Origin: CAYHXN01 sp964373675
GTDB taxonomy: Bacteria; Patescibacteriota; Minisyncoccia; UBA6257; WO2-44-18
Assembly (NCBI GenBank): GCA_964373675.1
Contig: CAYJVO010000018.1
Span: 1-12,928 of the forward strand
Direction of reading: 5' to 3'
DNA length: 12,928 nt
The position numbers and the translations under genes are program-made. The notes under the pieces are model-generated. The model ran no database searches, had not been told where the DNA came from, and saw only the letters and a list, made by a program, of their open reading frames with translations. Shown one piece after another: positions 5,700 through 12,186 of this stretch (position 1 is its first letter; every line of letters begins with the position of its first letter).

Positions 5700-6666
5700 G
5701 TTTTACTTCCAGTATTTTTTTATCAGCGATTTTACGGGCTTGTCCCGAACCGTGCTGAAGGATTTTTTGAAGAGCGGCAGGTTTTTTCAGAAGCACCGCT
5801 TTTTTCTGACGGAAAACGGCAAAGTGATCGCTTGCGATTTTTGCGAGCGCTTTTTTGAAGCTTAGATAAGTTTGGCCTTTAAGCTGTTTTTCCAGTTCTT
5901 TAACCGGCGTTCCGGAAAGTTCGCCGTAAATCAGAAGCAGATTGGAAATCGCCGGCTTTTTTAGGAAATCATATCTTATTTCATTGCCGGAATCGGTTAC
6001 TGCGGAACGGAATTTGCCTTCAATCATTTCTGGTTCGTCGTCAATAAAAATACAGCCAGCCGGACGGGACTTAGACATTTTTTTGGTTGGGTCATTCAGT
6101 GACATAAGACGAGGAATGCTGGCCAAAATTTCTTTCGGTTCAAAAAAAGTCTGGCCAAATTTTTTGTTGAATTTTCTGGCAAGGGTTCTAGTGAGTTCTA
6201 AATGTTGACGTTGATCCTCGCCGACGGGAACGAACTGAGTGTCATAAAGCAAAACATCGGCCGCCATTAAGACGGGATATGTAAATAAACCAGCATTAAC
6301 GCCTTCTTTTTCACCTTCTGATTTTTCTTTAAATTGAGTCATTCGGTGCAATTCACCAAAAGGCGCATAAGTTTCTAATATCCGCGCTAATTCCGAATGT
6401 GCCGGAACCTGCGATTGCTGAAAAATTACCGATTTTTTGGGATCCAGGCCGGCAGCCAAAAAATCGGCCGTGAGATTCACGATATTCTTACTCAAGTCCT
6501 TTGCGGTTGGATTTTCGGTCAAAGCGTGTAGATCGGCAATAAAAAAATAACACTCGTATTTTTCCGAGTTTTGCAGTTCAATAAAGTTTTTGAGCGCGCC
6601 AAAATAATTACCGAGATGTAATCGGCCTGTTGGCTGGATGCCTGATATAAGGATTGGCTTGGACAT
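5680..6666 (-). CDS. trpS: tryptophanyl-tRNA synthetase
   Basis: Charges tRNA-Trp (class I, cytosolic, normally a homodimer). The protein opens MSKPILISGIQPTGRLHLGNYFGAL, carrying the HIGH-equivalent HLGN. It then shows GEDQRQHLELTRTLARKFN, KKMSKSRP as the KMSKS loop, and a helical C-terminus ending QKIGLI. The start at 6666 gives 328 aa, a normal length. An in-frame ATG eight codons upstream (6690) lies in a 7-bp repeat and adds only non-conserved residues. No good Shine-Dalgarno is visible. The gene is 79 nt downstream of rnj on the same strand with no terminator hairpin between, so read-through from rnj is likely. Its stop overlaps that of ileS. Confidence 0.96.
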   Translation of the reverse strand: MSKPILISGIQPTGRLHLGNYFGALKNFIELQNSEKYECYFFIADLHALTENPTAKDLSKNIVNLTADFLAAGLDPKKSVIFQQSQVPAHSELARILETYAPFGELHRMTQFKEKSEGEKEGVNAGLFTYPVLMAADVLLYDTQFVPVGEDQRQHLELTRTLARKFNKKFGQTFFEPKEILASIPRLMSLNDPTKKMSKSRPAGCIFIDDEPEMIEGKFRSAVTDSGNEIRYDFLKKPAISNLLLIYGELSGTPVKELEKQLKGQTYLSFKKALAKIASDHFAVFRQKKAVLLKKPAALQKILQHGSGQARKIADKKILEVKQKIGLI

Positions 6667-6676
6667 TACGCGTCGT

Positions 6677-6697
6677 GTGTCATGTGCCATGTGTCAT
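6677..6697. repeat. 7-bp-period repeat before trpS
   Basis: Units GTGTCAT, GTGCCAT and GTGTCAT lie just upstream of the trpS start and contain alternative ATG codons on the minus strand. Confidence 0.8.
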
Positions 6698-6715
6698 GTA
6701 TACTATTTTTTAATC

Positions 6716-6743
6716 TTGATACCTGACACCTGATACTTGACAC
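6716..6743. repeat. 7-bp-period repeat in the rnj-trpS spacer
   Basis: Units TTGATAC, CTGACAC, CTGATAC and TTGACAC. On the minus strand they read as GTATCAA/GTGTCAG variants, close to the TATCAAG array in argS. Together with 6677-6697 they fill most of the spacer. Confidence 0.85.
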
Positions 6744-6745
6744 TA

Positions 6746-8449
6746 TTAAACCTCAATAATTACTGGAAGAATCATCGGTCGCCTTTGGGTTTTATTATAC
6801 AGAAATTGTCCAATCTGGTCTCTCATTAAAGTTTTAACATAATCCATATCAACTTCGTGACGGTTGGGAATGCGGTAAATGATGCTTTTTATCTTTTGAC
6901 GAACGCCATCTAGCAGTTCCTTATTTTCTTTAAGATAAATAAAGCCGCGAGAGATAATATCGGGATTTTTAAGGATTTTGCCGTTGTGGCGATCAATAGT
7001 AGTAATCACGACCACCATTCCTTCTTTAGCTAGCGCCAGGCGATCACGAAGCACCACTTCGCCGACATCACCGACGCCGAGGCCGTCAACCATTACATAG
7101 GAAGCATCAACGAAATTATCGGTAATTTTAAAACTATCTTTAGTAATTTCGCAAATTTGTCCATTATCAACAAGAATGACATTTTCCGAAGGTATGCCGA
7201 CAGATTCAGCGGTTTTTCGCGTTTGGGTGCGCATGAAGTAATAAGCGTGCACCGGCACTACAAATTTCGGTTTAGTGAGTTTGATGACCAAACGGATATC
7301 TTCACGCGGACCATGTCCGCTGGTATGAATGTCCAGGAGTTTGGAGTTATAAACTTCATCCACTTGACGGGCAATATTGTCTTGAAGGGCCTGGACGCTG
7401 CGTTCATTGCCGGGAACGACTGAAGAGGAAAAAATGACCGTATCGGTTCGTTTTAAACTAATTAATCGGTGTTCGCCATTGACAATGCGCATTAATCCCG
7501 CATTAGGTTCTCCTTGTGCGCCGGTGGTAAGAATAAGGATTTTGTCATCTTTATGCTGATGCACTTCTTCCAGTGGAGTGATGAAATCCTTTTTCACTTT
7601 TATATAGCCGAGGTTCTGGGCAATCTGAATATTATCTTTCATGGAGCGGCCGTTGATAGCCACTCGCCGCCCAAGTTTTTCAGCGATTTTTAATATTTCC
7701 GTGATCCGTGTTAGAAGCGAAGCAAAGGTGGCGATGATCACCCGTCCTTTGGCGTTCTTTATCAATTCTTCCAGGTTTTTTTCCACGATTTTTTCGGAAA
7801 GCGCGTGGCCATCTTCATGGGCGTTAGTGCTGTCAATAAAGATGGCATGCACTCCCAGTTCGCCGATTCTTTTGAAGATTTCCAGATTTTCCGGCGTGCC
7901 TTCTTTGTCTACATCCAGGCGGAAGTCGCCGAAATGAACCAGTTTGCCTACCGGAGTTTCTAAAATCAATCCGGCAGCGTCGGGAATAGTATGTCCGACA
8001 TCAAAAAATTCCGCATGAAAGCTTTCCGATATCCTCACACGGTCGCCGGCTTTAACCAGTTCAATTTTCAGCTTCGGCAGATTGGGAAATTCCTGGACGC
8101 GTTTTTCCACCAGCGCTTTAGTGAATTGGGTAGCATAAATAATCGGATTGCCCAGTTTTGCAATTAAATAAGGGATTGCGTGAATATGATCGTAATGGCC
8201 ATGAGTGAGGATGATGGCTTTGATATTTTCCCGTTTTGGAACAAGCGAAGAGATATTAGGAATGATGTAGTCAATTCCCGGAGTCTCTTCTTCAGGGAAT
8301 TGAATGCCCATATCAATAATGACAATTTCATCGCCGTATTCAAAAAAAGAACAGTTGCGGCCTATTTCTTCCAATCCGCCTAAGGCGGCGAATTTAAGAA
8401 CGCCCTTTGAAGAAGGGGGTGGCATTTTTGATTTAGTTAGACGAATCAT
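6746..8449 (-). CDS. rnj: ribonuclease J
   Basis: A metallo-beta-lactamase/beta-CASP nuclease with 5'-to-3' exonuclease and endonuclease roles in mRNA decay and rRNA maturation (family knowledge). At 567 aa it has the family's usual length. It contains ALGGLEEIGRNCSFFEYG, the metal site LTHGHYDHIHAIP (H83, H85, D87, H88), the downstream metal ligands in FDVGHTIPDAAG and VHFGDFRLD, FIDSTNAHEDGHALSE and IATFASLLTRI at the beta-CASP entry, LTTGAQGEP, and a C-terminal domain ending VIIEV. The ATG at 8447-8449 lies 11 nt after the 3' end of tRNA-Leu with no Shine-Dalgarno, only A-rich sequence, so it is probably expressed from the tRNA promoter. The first 15 or so residues precede the conserved core and could be partly dispensable. 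Confidence 0.97.
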   Translation of the reverse strand: MIRLTKSKMPPPSSKGVLKFAALGGLEEIGRNCSFFEYGDEIVIIDMGIQFPEEETPGIDYIIPNISSLVPKRENIKAIILTHGHYDHIHAIPYLIAKLGNPIIYATQFTKALVEKRVQEFPNLPKLKIELVKAGDRVRISESFHAEFFDVGHTIPDAAGLILETPVGKLVHFGDFRLDVDKEGTPENLEIFKRIGELGVHAIFIDSTNAHEDGHALSEKIVEKNLEELIKNAKGRVIIATFASLLTRITEILKIAEKLGRRVAINGRSMKDNIQIAQNLGYIKVKKDFITPLEEVHQHKDDKILILTTGAQGEPNAGLMRIVNGEHRLISLKRTDTVIFSSSVVPGNERSVQALQDNIARQVDEVYNSKLLDIHTSGHGPREDIRLVIKLTKPKFVVPVHAYYFMRTQTRKTAESVGIPSENVILVDNGQICEITKDSFKITDNFVDASYVMVDGLGVGDVGEVVLRDRLALAKEGMVVVITTIDRHNGKILKNPDIISRGFIYLKENKELLDGVRQKIKSIIYRIPNRHEVDMDYVKTLMRDQIGQFLYNKTQRRPMILPVIIEV

Positions 8450-8460
8450 TTTTATTTATG

Positions 8461-8544
8461 TGCGGCCAAGAGGATTTGAACCTCTATGGGGTTGCCCCCG
8501 TACGCCCCTGAAGCGTATGCGTCTGCCAATTCCGCCATGACCGC
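8461..8544 (-). tRNA. tRNA-Leu (CAG)
   Basis: The minus strand folds as a type II tRNA. The acceptor is GCGGTCA/TGGCCGC with one G-U pair and discriminator A. The D arm reads GGCGGAATTGGCAGACGC. The anticodon loop TTCAGGG lies in a TACGC/GCGTA stem, with anticodon CAG (plus-strand 8508-8510). There is a GGGG-gcaa-CCCC variable arm and a T arm with GGTTCAAATCC. CCA is not encoded, since CAT follows the discriminator. It shares a promoter with rnj. Confidence 0.96.
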
Positions 8545-8587
8545 AGGGCAAGTAACAAATGCTGTATAAGAAATTAACCTTATAGAA

Positions 8588-8617
8588 ATAATAGCATGCC
8601 AAGAGTCCAAATGTCAA
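8588..8617 (-). promoter_or_regulatory. promoter of the tRNA-Leu/rnj unit
   Basis: On the minus strand, TTGACA (8617-8612) and TATTAT (8593-8588) are 18 bp apart, and a TGC gives an extended -10. The predicted start leaves a leader of roughly 35 nt before the tRNA. It lies directly after the stop of the solute-binding protein gene. Confidence 0.8.
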
Positions 8618-8620
8618 ATG

Positions 8621-10264
8621 TTATTTTAACTTTCGGGTAGTCTTTAAATGCCACTCGGGTATATTTTCAAAGCGATCGGAATGGCTGTTGAGGAATTGAG
8701 CTGAGAACCCTCCTAAATTTTCTGCGGTTACATAAAGGTAAAGCGGGGAAAAAAGAAAGATTGCCGGCCGGTCCTGATTAATGATTTCCTGAACTTTAGC
8801 GATGGCAGCAAGCCTGGTGTTTGAATCCAGACTGTTTTTTATTGACTCCAGCAGGCCGTCAACGGTTTTATTGGCGTAAAGGGAAAGGTTTCCTCCCGGA
8901 TAAAATCTTTCAGAAGAATGCCAGAAAGAAAAAATGTCAGGATTATTTCTTAGGATCGTTCCAAAAATCAGCATTTGATAGTTGCGGGTTTTAATAATAT
9001 CGCCGGTGATTTCCGATGGCCGCAGGACTACAGGATTCAATCGGACGCCGATTTTTTCCCAATCGGTCTTAAGAATCTCTACCGTCTTGATCAGGAATTC
9101 AACCTGAGGAACGATGATTTCAAACTCCAGACGAACATCTTTGCGATCAATAATTTTGGAGCGGATGCCATCGGTTCCCCTTCGCCAGCCCTTATTTTCC
9201 AATAAGGCGGAGGCGGCATCTAAAGAAAAAGTTTCATTTTTATAAACATCCGGCCGGTATCCTTCCATTGTCAGCGTAATTGGGTTGTGAATAATCAAGG
9301 CCTGGCTGTCAAAGACTTCTTTTGCGACCCCGCTTTTATTGGTTGCGAGCGTCAGCGCTAGCCGGATGTCCTTGTCTTTCAATTGAGCATTCAATGCCGG
9401 GTTGAAAAAAACTGCATAATAGCTTGGGATAACAATCTTATGAACGCGCCGGCCGATGCGAAGCTTCCCCAGGTCTTTTGATTCTATGCCGCCAAAGCCA
9501 TCTATCTCTTTTTGACTGAAGGCCGAAATTAATTCCTCTTTATGGGAGAAAAATCGGAATTCAAATTTATCAAGGAAGGGTTTTTCGCCGGCAAACGATT
9601 CATTGCGGATCATTGAGTAACGAGTGATGAAGCCGTCTCTTCTTTTTTCAAAGCCGGCAAATTTAAATGGGCCATTGCCAACCGGCTCCAAATTATAGCT
9701 GGAAAGCCGAAGGTTGGCGGGCGGAATGTTTTCAAAGATATGCCGCGGGACAATTCTAAGAGTTTTTAGATTATCGGCAAAGAATGCGTAAGGCGTTTTA
9801 AGAGACAGGCGAAATTGACGCTCGCTGAGCCGTTCGGCTTCTACGCCTTGCCAAGTGGCAAAGAGCGGCGAACGCGCATCAGGGTCTTTGATCAATTCCA
9901 AAGTAAAGATTACATCATCGGAGGTGATCGGTTCGCCGTCACTCCACCCCAAGTTTTCTTTTAAAGAAAATGTCCAAGTTTTTTGGTCTTCGCTGACATC
10001 TAATTTTTCCTTAAGTTGAAGCAGGTCGGAAAAAATCAATTGAATTAAATCGCGATCAGTGTCATTGGCGGCAATTACCGGATTTACCGCCACCGGTTGG
10101 CCAATAATTCCTTCTGAATAAATGCCTCCAAAAGTAGGTTTGGGAAGCGTATTTTTAGAAAAAACGCGAACGGTCCAAAAAGCGCCGGAAACCAAAAAAA
10201 TTAAAAAAACCGCCAACAGAATTTCCCGCTCGGTTTTTGAAAGAGATTTGATAAGACGGATCAC
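8621..10264 (-). CDS. membrane-anchored solute-binding protein, family 5 (OppA/DppA-like)
   Basis: An extracytoplasmic peptide/oligopeptide-type binding protein of the SBP_bac_5 family, 547 aa. The N-terminus has one hydrophobic helix (about residues 14-33, ILLAVFLIFLVSGAFW) with no lipobox cysteine, so a membrane anchor is likelier than a lipoprotein. Family motifs follow: WTFSLKENLGWSDGEPITSDD at about 97-117, then YNLEPVGNGPFKF, and IRLALTLATNKSGVAKEVF in the region where the family has its conserved R.A...A.dr segment. The end of the protein contains QEIINQDRPAIFLFSPLYLY. The start is GTG 10264, 8 nt after the secG stop and without a clear Shine-Dalgarno, suggesting translational coupling. 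No ABC permease or ATPase genes lie in the window, so the transported ligand is unknown. Annotation as a generic ABC substrate-binding protein is safe; oligopeptide specificity is only inference. Confidence 0.9.
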   Translation of the reverse strand: MIRLIKSLSKTEREILLAVFLIFLVSGAFWTVRVFSKNTLPKPTFGGIYSEGIIGQPVAVNPVIAANDTDRDLIQLIFSDLLQLKEKLDVSEDQKTWTFSLKENLGWSDGEPITSDDVIFTLELIKDPDARSPLFATWQGVEAERLSERQFRLSLKTPYAFFADNLKTLRIVPRHIFENIPPANLRLSSYNLEPVGNGPFKFAGFEKRRDGFITRYSMIRNESFAGEKPFLDKFEFRFFSHKEELISAFSQKEIDGFGGIESKDLGKLRIGRRVHKIVIPSYYAVFFNPALNAQLKDKDIRLALTLATNKSGVAKEVFDSQALIIHNPITLTMEGYRPDVYKNETFSLDAASALLENKGWRRGTDGIRSKIIDRKDVRLEFEIIVPQVEFLIKTVEILKTDWEKIGVRLNPVVLRPSEITGDIIKTRNYQMLIFGTILRNNPDIFSFWHSSERFYPGGNLSLYANKTVDGLLESIKNSLDSNTRLAAIAKVQEIINQDRPAIFLFSPLYLYVTAENLGGFSAQFLNSHSDRFENIPEWHLKTTRKLK

Positions 10265-10272
10265 GAATTTTA

Positions 10273-10485
10273 TTAAATCAGAAGATTTAGCAACGCTAAA
10301 GCGGCAAAGGCAATGATTAAGGCAATAGTGAGTCCAAAAGCGAATTTTTCCAAACCGCGGCGGGTCTGATAAAAACCGCCTTCGCTGCCGGAGCCAAAAA
10401 TACCGCCGGCGCCGGAAGAGCGTTCTTGAAGGAGGATCAAGGTAATAACGGCTATAGAGACAACAATTTGAAGGATAATTAACAT
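10273..10485 (-). CDS. secG: SecG preprotein translocase subunit
   Basis: The small auxiliary subunit of the SecYEG channel, 70 aa, the usual size. Two transmembrane helices (about residues 2-19 and 48-69) flank the typical glycine-rich loop SSGAGGIFGSGSEGGFYQ and RRGLEKFAFGLTIALIIAF. It starts at ATG 10485, only 2 nt after the stop of the preceding gene, so it is translated in the same operon. A purine-rich AAGAAAG lies a few bases upstream inside the preceding gene. Confidence 0.93.
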   Translation of the reverse strand: MLIILQIVVSIAVITLILLQERSSGAGGIFGSGSEGGFYQTRRGLEKFAFGLTIALIIAFAALALLNLLI

Positions 10486-10487
10486 AC

Positions 10488-10844
10488 TTAATCTTTCTTA
10501 AATGCCTTTGCTCCTAGGGCAAAGAAAGCGTTGACTATGCCGATGATGACAGTGGCGTAAAGCAAGGGCAATAATCCATTTATTGTAATTCCGTCAGAAA
10601 TAAAGTCAATCGCGTAAATTAGAGCGCCATTGAGAACTAACGGGAAAAGTCCGAAAGTCAGCCAAGAAAGCGGTTTAAAAATTACCCTTAGCATCGGCAG
10701 GAAAAAGGAATTGGCAATGGTAAATAAGATTACAACGACCGCAAAGCCAGCCAGATCGCCCGTTACTTTAAATCCGTTTATGAAAAATTCCGCCGCCCAA
10801 ATAGCAACCACATTTGATAAAAGAGCGATGATAAGTTTTAGCAT
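10488..10844 (-). CDS. four-helix membrane protein, YvlD / phage holin superfamily IV-like
   Basis: A 118-aa integral membrane protein with four hydrophobic segments, about residues 2-22, 31-50, 58-84 and 90-112. The pattern FKVTGDLAGFAVVVILFTIANSFFLPML, followed by KPLSWLTFGLFPLVLNGALI, fits the Phage_holin_4_2/YvlD family, whose role is poorly understood; the name does not imply a prophage here. It is the first gene of an operon with secG and the solute-binding protein. The ATG lies 6 nt after an extended -10 box, so the transcript probably starts at or next to the start codon. Confidence 0.85.
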   Translation of the reverse strand: MLKLIIALLSNVVAIWAAEFFINGFKVTGDLAGFAVVVILFTIANSFFLPMLRVIFKPLSWLTFGLFPLVLNGALIYAIDFISDGITINGLLPLLYATVIIGIVNAFFALGAKAFKKD

Positions 10845-10850
10845 GTTGTT

Positions 10851-10859
10851 ATTATAGCA
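10851..10859 (-). promoter_or_regulatory. extended -10 promoter, probably leaderless
   Basis: The minus strand reads TGCTATAAT, a perfect extended -10, with no recognisable -35 at 17 bp. The box ends 6 nt before the ATG of the holin-like gene, placing the expected transcription start at about that ATG. It should drive the holin-like, secG and solute-binding protein genes. Confidence 0.7.
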
Positions 10860-10869
10860 CGAACTTTTG

Positions 10870-12141
10870 CTATCTCGGCAGGAAAGTTTTATTCCTTACT
10901 GAACGGTGATATCTAATAACAAAGTTGTGGGTTTGATAAATGGCTTGTTCCACAAGTTTTTGGAGTTCCGGAGAGGGCTTATTAAGCCCGATTATTTTTT
11001 GCTGAGGTTTGGCGAAAGACACGACTTTGATTTTCTCGGCTAGAGGATTTTCGGATACGGCCTTTCGAGCGGCTCTATACTGCGTTATTCCTCCGTCAAT
11101 AATAATCAGGTCGGGATACGGCCACTCGGTATGTTGGAGTCGACGCGAAACGATCTCATAAATCATTTTCGGATCATCGCGAGTTGGCGCCGATTTTATT
11201 TTAAATTTCCGCCACTGGCTTTTATCCGGAACAAATTCTATTTTCTGATTTCTATTTTCTATTTTCTTAAGCACCGTCATCGCGCCGACCGCTTCTTTTC
11301 CGGCAAGGTGGGAATTGTCGTAGCATTCCACACGACGAAGAGAAGAGAGAATAGAGGATAGAGGATAGCTTTTTATTTTTTCGTTTTCTAGATCCGTTCT
11401 CTTCTCCCTATCCTCTAAGTACTTAAGGTATGGCTTGTGTTCAAAAATTTTTTCCAGCGCCGCCTTTTCTTTTTCATCAGTAAGCGTTTTGAGCAGCTTC
11501 TTACTTTGGCTGCTCAGAATAGCTTTGATCATTTTGATATTGCGAGAATATTCCGTAGTGTGTTGACGCGTCAGTACACTTTTTTTGTCTCCCTTTGGGA
11601 GATCTCCCGTAGGAAGACAACAAAATCCCAGACATTTTCCGATTTGGGCGTTTATGCAGTCGCGTAAATGAGGTCTCATGCAAGTGCAATAAGGAAAAGT
11701 ACGATGGAGCAGTTTCATTACCAAGCGAAGTGCGTTGCCATCAGTAAACGGCCCGATCAAGACAGGGTTTAGGGTATAGCGTTTAGAGTTTAGGGTTTTA
11801 TGGGTGATAAAGATTTTAGGATAACTCTGACGCGTCAGAGCTACGTAAAGATAAGATTTGTCATCGCGCCAGATAGTGTTGTATTTCGGTTTCAATTTTT
11901 GAATCAGCCGCGATTCTTCAATTAGGGCTTCAATTTCGGAGCGCAGCGGCAATATTTTCAAACTCGTCGCTTCATTGTGCAGAGATTCGGTCTTGATATC
12001 AGTAATTTTTAAATAGGATTTTAACCGATTGCGCAAATTCGCCGCCTTCCCTATATATAGTAGGTTTCTATTTTGATAAAAAAGATAAACCCCGGGTACT
12101 TTCGGGGCAGATTTAATTTTCTTTGTTAAACTTGTTTTCAT
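10870..12141 (-). CDS. uvrC: UvrC-type excinuclease subunit lacking the C-terminal HhH domain
   Basis: UvrC makes the dual incisions of nucleotide excision repair with UvrA/UvrB. I choose ATG 12141 (423 aa, usual about 600), which puts the GIY-YIG domain (PGVYLF at 16-21, YIGKAANLRNRL at 29-40) at its normal distance. An ATG at 12150 is possible; extension to 12237 would pass the promoter. Present: a catalytic-type EESRLIQKLKPKYN; a cysteine motif C-x7-C-x7-C-x3-C like the one assigned to an iron-sulfur cluster in E. coli UvrC; and the RNase H-like nuclease with ECYDNSH, LIIIDGG and QTHNF, the latter matching the D, D, H triad positions. Missing: the helix-hairpin-helix tail (the protein stops 13 residues after QTHNFVI) and a clear UvrB-binding UVR motif. 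Repeat-derived inserts occur at LNSKRYTLNP, LPTGDLPKGDKKSVLTRQ, SSILSSLRR and KIENRNQKIEF. Confidence 0.9.
   Translation of the reverse strand: MKTSLTKKIKSAPKVPGVYLFYQNRNLLYIGKAANLRNRLKSYLKITDIKTESLHNEATSLKILPLRSEIEALIEESRLIQKLKPKYNTIWRDDKSYLYVALTRQSYPKIFITHKTLNSKRYTLNPVLIGPFTDGNALRLVMKLLHRTFPYCTCMRPHLRDCINAQIGKCLGFCCLPTGDLPKGDKKSVLTRQHTTEYSRNIKMIKAILSSQSKKLLKTLTDEKEKAALEKIFEHKPYLKYLEDREKRTDLENEKIKSYPLSSILSSLRRVECYDNSHLAGKEAVGAMTVLKKIENRNQKIEFVPDKSQWRKFKIKSAPTRDDPKMIYEIVSRRLQHTEWPYPDLIIIDGGITQYRAARKAVSENPLAEKIKVVSFAKPQQKIIGLNKPSPELQKLVEQAIYQTHNFVIRYHRSVRNKTFLPR
11236..11263. repeat. 7-bp-period repeat in uvrC
   Basis: Units TTCTATT, TTCTGAT, TTCTATT and TTCTATT on the plus strand. They encode KIENRNQKIEF, an insert-like segment before the VPDKSQWRKFKIK strand of the nuclease domain. 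Confidence 0.85.
11346..11366. repeat. 7-bp-period repeat in uvrC
   Basis: Units AGAGAAT, AGAGGAT and AGAGGAT. A shorter inverted relative (CTATCCTCT, 11408-11416) lies about 40 nt away. It encodes part of SYPLSSILSSLRR and shares a 16-nt word with the ileS array at 3153-3180. Confidence 0.8.
11564..11620. repeat. cluster of palindromic repeats in uvrC
   Basis: TGACGCGTCA (11564-11573) is a 10-bp palindrome and recurs at 11825-11840. GGGAGATCTCCC (11597-11608) is a 12-bp palindrome nested in TTGTCT (11585-11590) / AGACAA (11615-11620). Together they encode an insert (LPTGDLPKGDKKSVLTRQ) between CLGFC and EYSRNI, where ordinary UvrC has a short connector. Confidence 0.8.
11765..11799. repeat. 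7-bp-period repeat in uvrC, five units
   Basis: Units GGGTTTA, GGGTATA, GCGTTTA, GAGTTTA and GGGTTTT. They encode KTLNSKRYTLNP, where UvrC normally has a short variable turn before the LIGPFT strand. Confidence 0.9.
11825..11840. repeat. 16-bp perfect palindrome in uvrC
   Basis: CTCTGACGCGTCAGAG is self-complementary throughout and shares its TGACGCGTCA core with 11564-11573. It encodes ALTRQ in uvrC, and LTRQ also appears at the other copy. Confidence 0.85.
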
Positions 12142-12151
12142 GAGCGGCATC

Positions 12152-12159
12152 ATTATAAT
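12152..12159. promoter_or_regulatory. symmetric bidirectional -10 box ATTATAAT
   Basis: ATTATAAT is its own reverse complement. It gives TATAAT on the plus strand (12154-12159) toward the Ada-like gene and TATAAT on the minus strand (12157-12152) toward uvrC. A weak plus-strand -35 (TTGTTT, 12132-12137) sits 16 bp away. On the minus side the expected transcription start is within a few bases of the uvrC ATG. Confidence 0.65.
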
Positions 12160-12176
12160 ATATTTATTCAGTTTTG

Positions 12177-12182
12177 AGGAGG
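12177..12182 (+). promoter_or_regulatory. strong Shine-Dalgarno AGGAGG before a TTG start
   Basis: AGGAGG ends 4 nt before TTG 12187. This is the clearest ribosome binding site in the window, and it supports the rare TTG start of the Ada-like gene. Confidence 0.8.
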
Positions 12183-12186
12183 TGTT

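Noticed and set aside
5736..5763. CGGGCTTGTCCCG near the trpS 3' end as a further dispersed repeat
   Set aside because: It encodes the ordinary C-terminal GSGQARKIA segment of TrpRS and has only a short stem; I could not separate it from normal coding sequence.
10488..10844. Prophage holin
   Set aside because: No phage genes surround it; family members of this type are common chromosomal four-helix proteins, and the operon with secG argues for a housekeeping role.
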